Shown: in pieces, positions 63,951 through 64,000 of the stretch
Layout: the number at the start of each line of letters is the position of its first letter
Numbering within the stretch: position 1 is the first letter of the stretch
Assembly (NCBI GenBank): GCA_963740835.1
Contig: CAVUFH010000002.1
Location: 1,143,958-1,207,957 of the forward strand
DNA: 64,000 nucleotides
Direction of reading: 5' to 3'
Source: CAVUFH01 sp963740835
GTDB taxonomy: Bacteria > Actinomycetota > Acidimicrobiia > IMCC26256 > PALSA-610
The notes under the pieces: generated by a model
Told to the model about the DNA's origin: nothing
What the model saw: the letters and a program-made list of their open reading frames with translations, nothing else
Databases searched by the model: none
Program-made: the position numbers and the translations under genes

Positions 63951-64000
63951 ATGAGTACATCAGCAGGATCTCGTTGGCATTCGGAGGACCGTCATTGCTC
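63951..64000 (+). CDS. Partial hypothetical protein (first codons only)
   Basis: Sixteen codons from an ATG (MSTSAGSRWHSEDRHC) run off the window. The only support is the TANNNT hexamer at the preferred leaderless spacing. Confidence 0.25.
   Translation, partial: MSTSAGSRWHSEDRHC

Overview
The window is very GC-rich DNA with short intergenic gaps, many ATGA or GTGA start/stop overlaps and frequent GTG starts. It encodes an LLM-type (F420-family) oxidoreductase, an AfsR/SARP-type regulator, a GH15 trehalase/glucoamylase-like enzyme, an epoxide hydrolase with an N-terminal EHN domain and several FAD enzymes. This points to a free-living actinobacterium, possibly of the Acidimicrobiia or Thermoleophilia type. 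No rRNA, complete tRNA or housekeeping marker is present, so finer placement is a guess. At least ten genes have a TANNNT hexamer ending 6-8 bases before the start codon and no Shine-Dalgarno sequence, the arrangement expected of leaderless actinobacterial transcripts; I used it to choose several starts.

Layout. 0-10.7 kb: a RibD-C/DHFR-like reductase and a double-VOC protein, then a reverse-strand run of GH15 enzyme, SulP transporter, PPK2 polyphosphate kinase and P-type cation ATPase, preceded by a membrane protein and a DUF1801 protein. 10.7-11.1 kb: a mosaic of two duplicated gene fragments. 11.1-15.9 kb: a cation/proton antiporter and two DHA2-type MFS transporters. 16-22 kb: an arylsulfatase, a DUF1269-like protein, a frameshifted reductase, an FAD oxidoreductase and a methyltransferase.

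22.4-37.0 kb is the centrepiece: a cell-surface polysaccharide locus. Ten forward genes are almost all translationally coupled: a membrane protein with a degenerate GGDEF-like domain, an initiating phosphoglycosyl transferase, a Wzz-like protein with a long basic tail, a Wzy/O-antigen ligase-like protein, a GT2, a polysaccharide deacetylase, a second GT2, a Wzx-type flippase, a JmjC/cupin-like oxygenase and a FemAB/BioF2-like acyltransferase. Two GT4 genes oppose them, and a DUF4832-type lipoprotein closes the locus. Together they could start, extend, modify, flip and polymerise an exopolysaccharide.

37.3-46.9 kb: a LuxR regulator lacking an ATPase domain, an ABM-like protein and a large SARP/NB-ARC/TPR regulator, divergent from a DrrAB-type ABC exporter; then a methyltransferase, an epoxide hydrolase and a small orphan. 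47-64 kb looks less stable. It holds a frameshifted methyltransferase, a sulfatase remnant, a frameshifted HD-GYP/LuxR gene, a frameshifted lipase, a badly broken ZIP transporter and five intergenic copies of a short repeat resembling the 3' end of a leucine tRNA gene. Interspersed are intact units: an alpha/beta hydrolase-LuxR fusion, a methyltransferase/LLM oxidoreductase/ABM operon, a PadR plus membrane-protein pair with a palindromic operator, and several alpha/beta hydrolases. I found no CRISPR array, complete insertion sequence, integrase or recognisable defence system.
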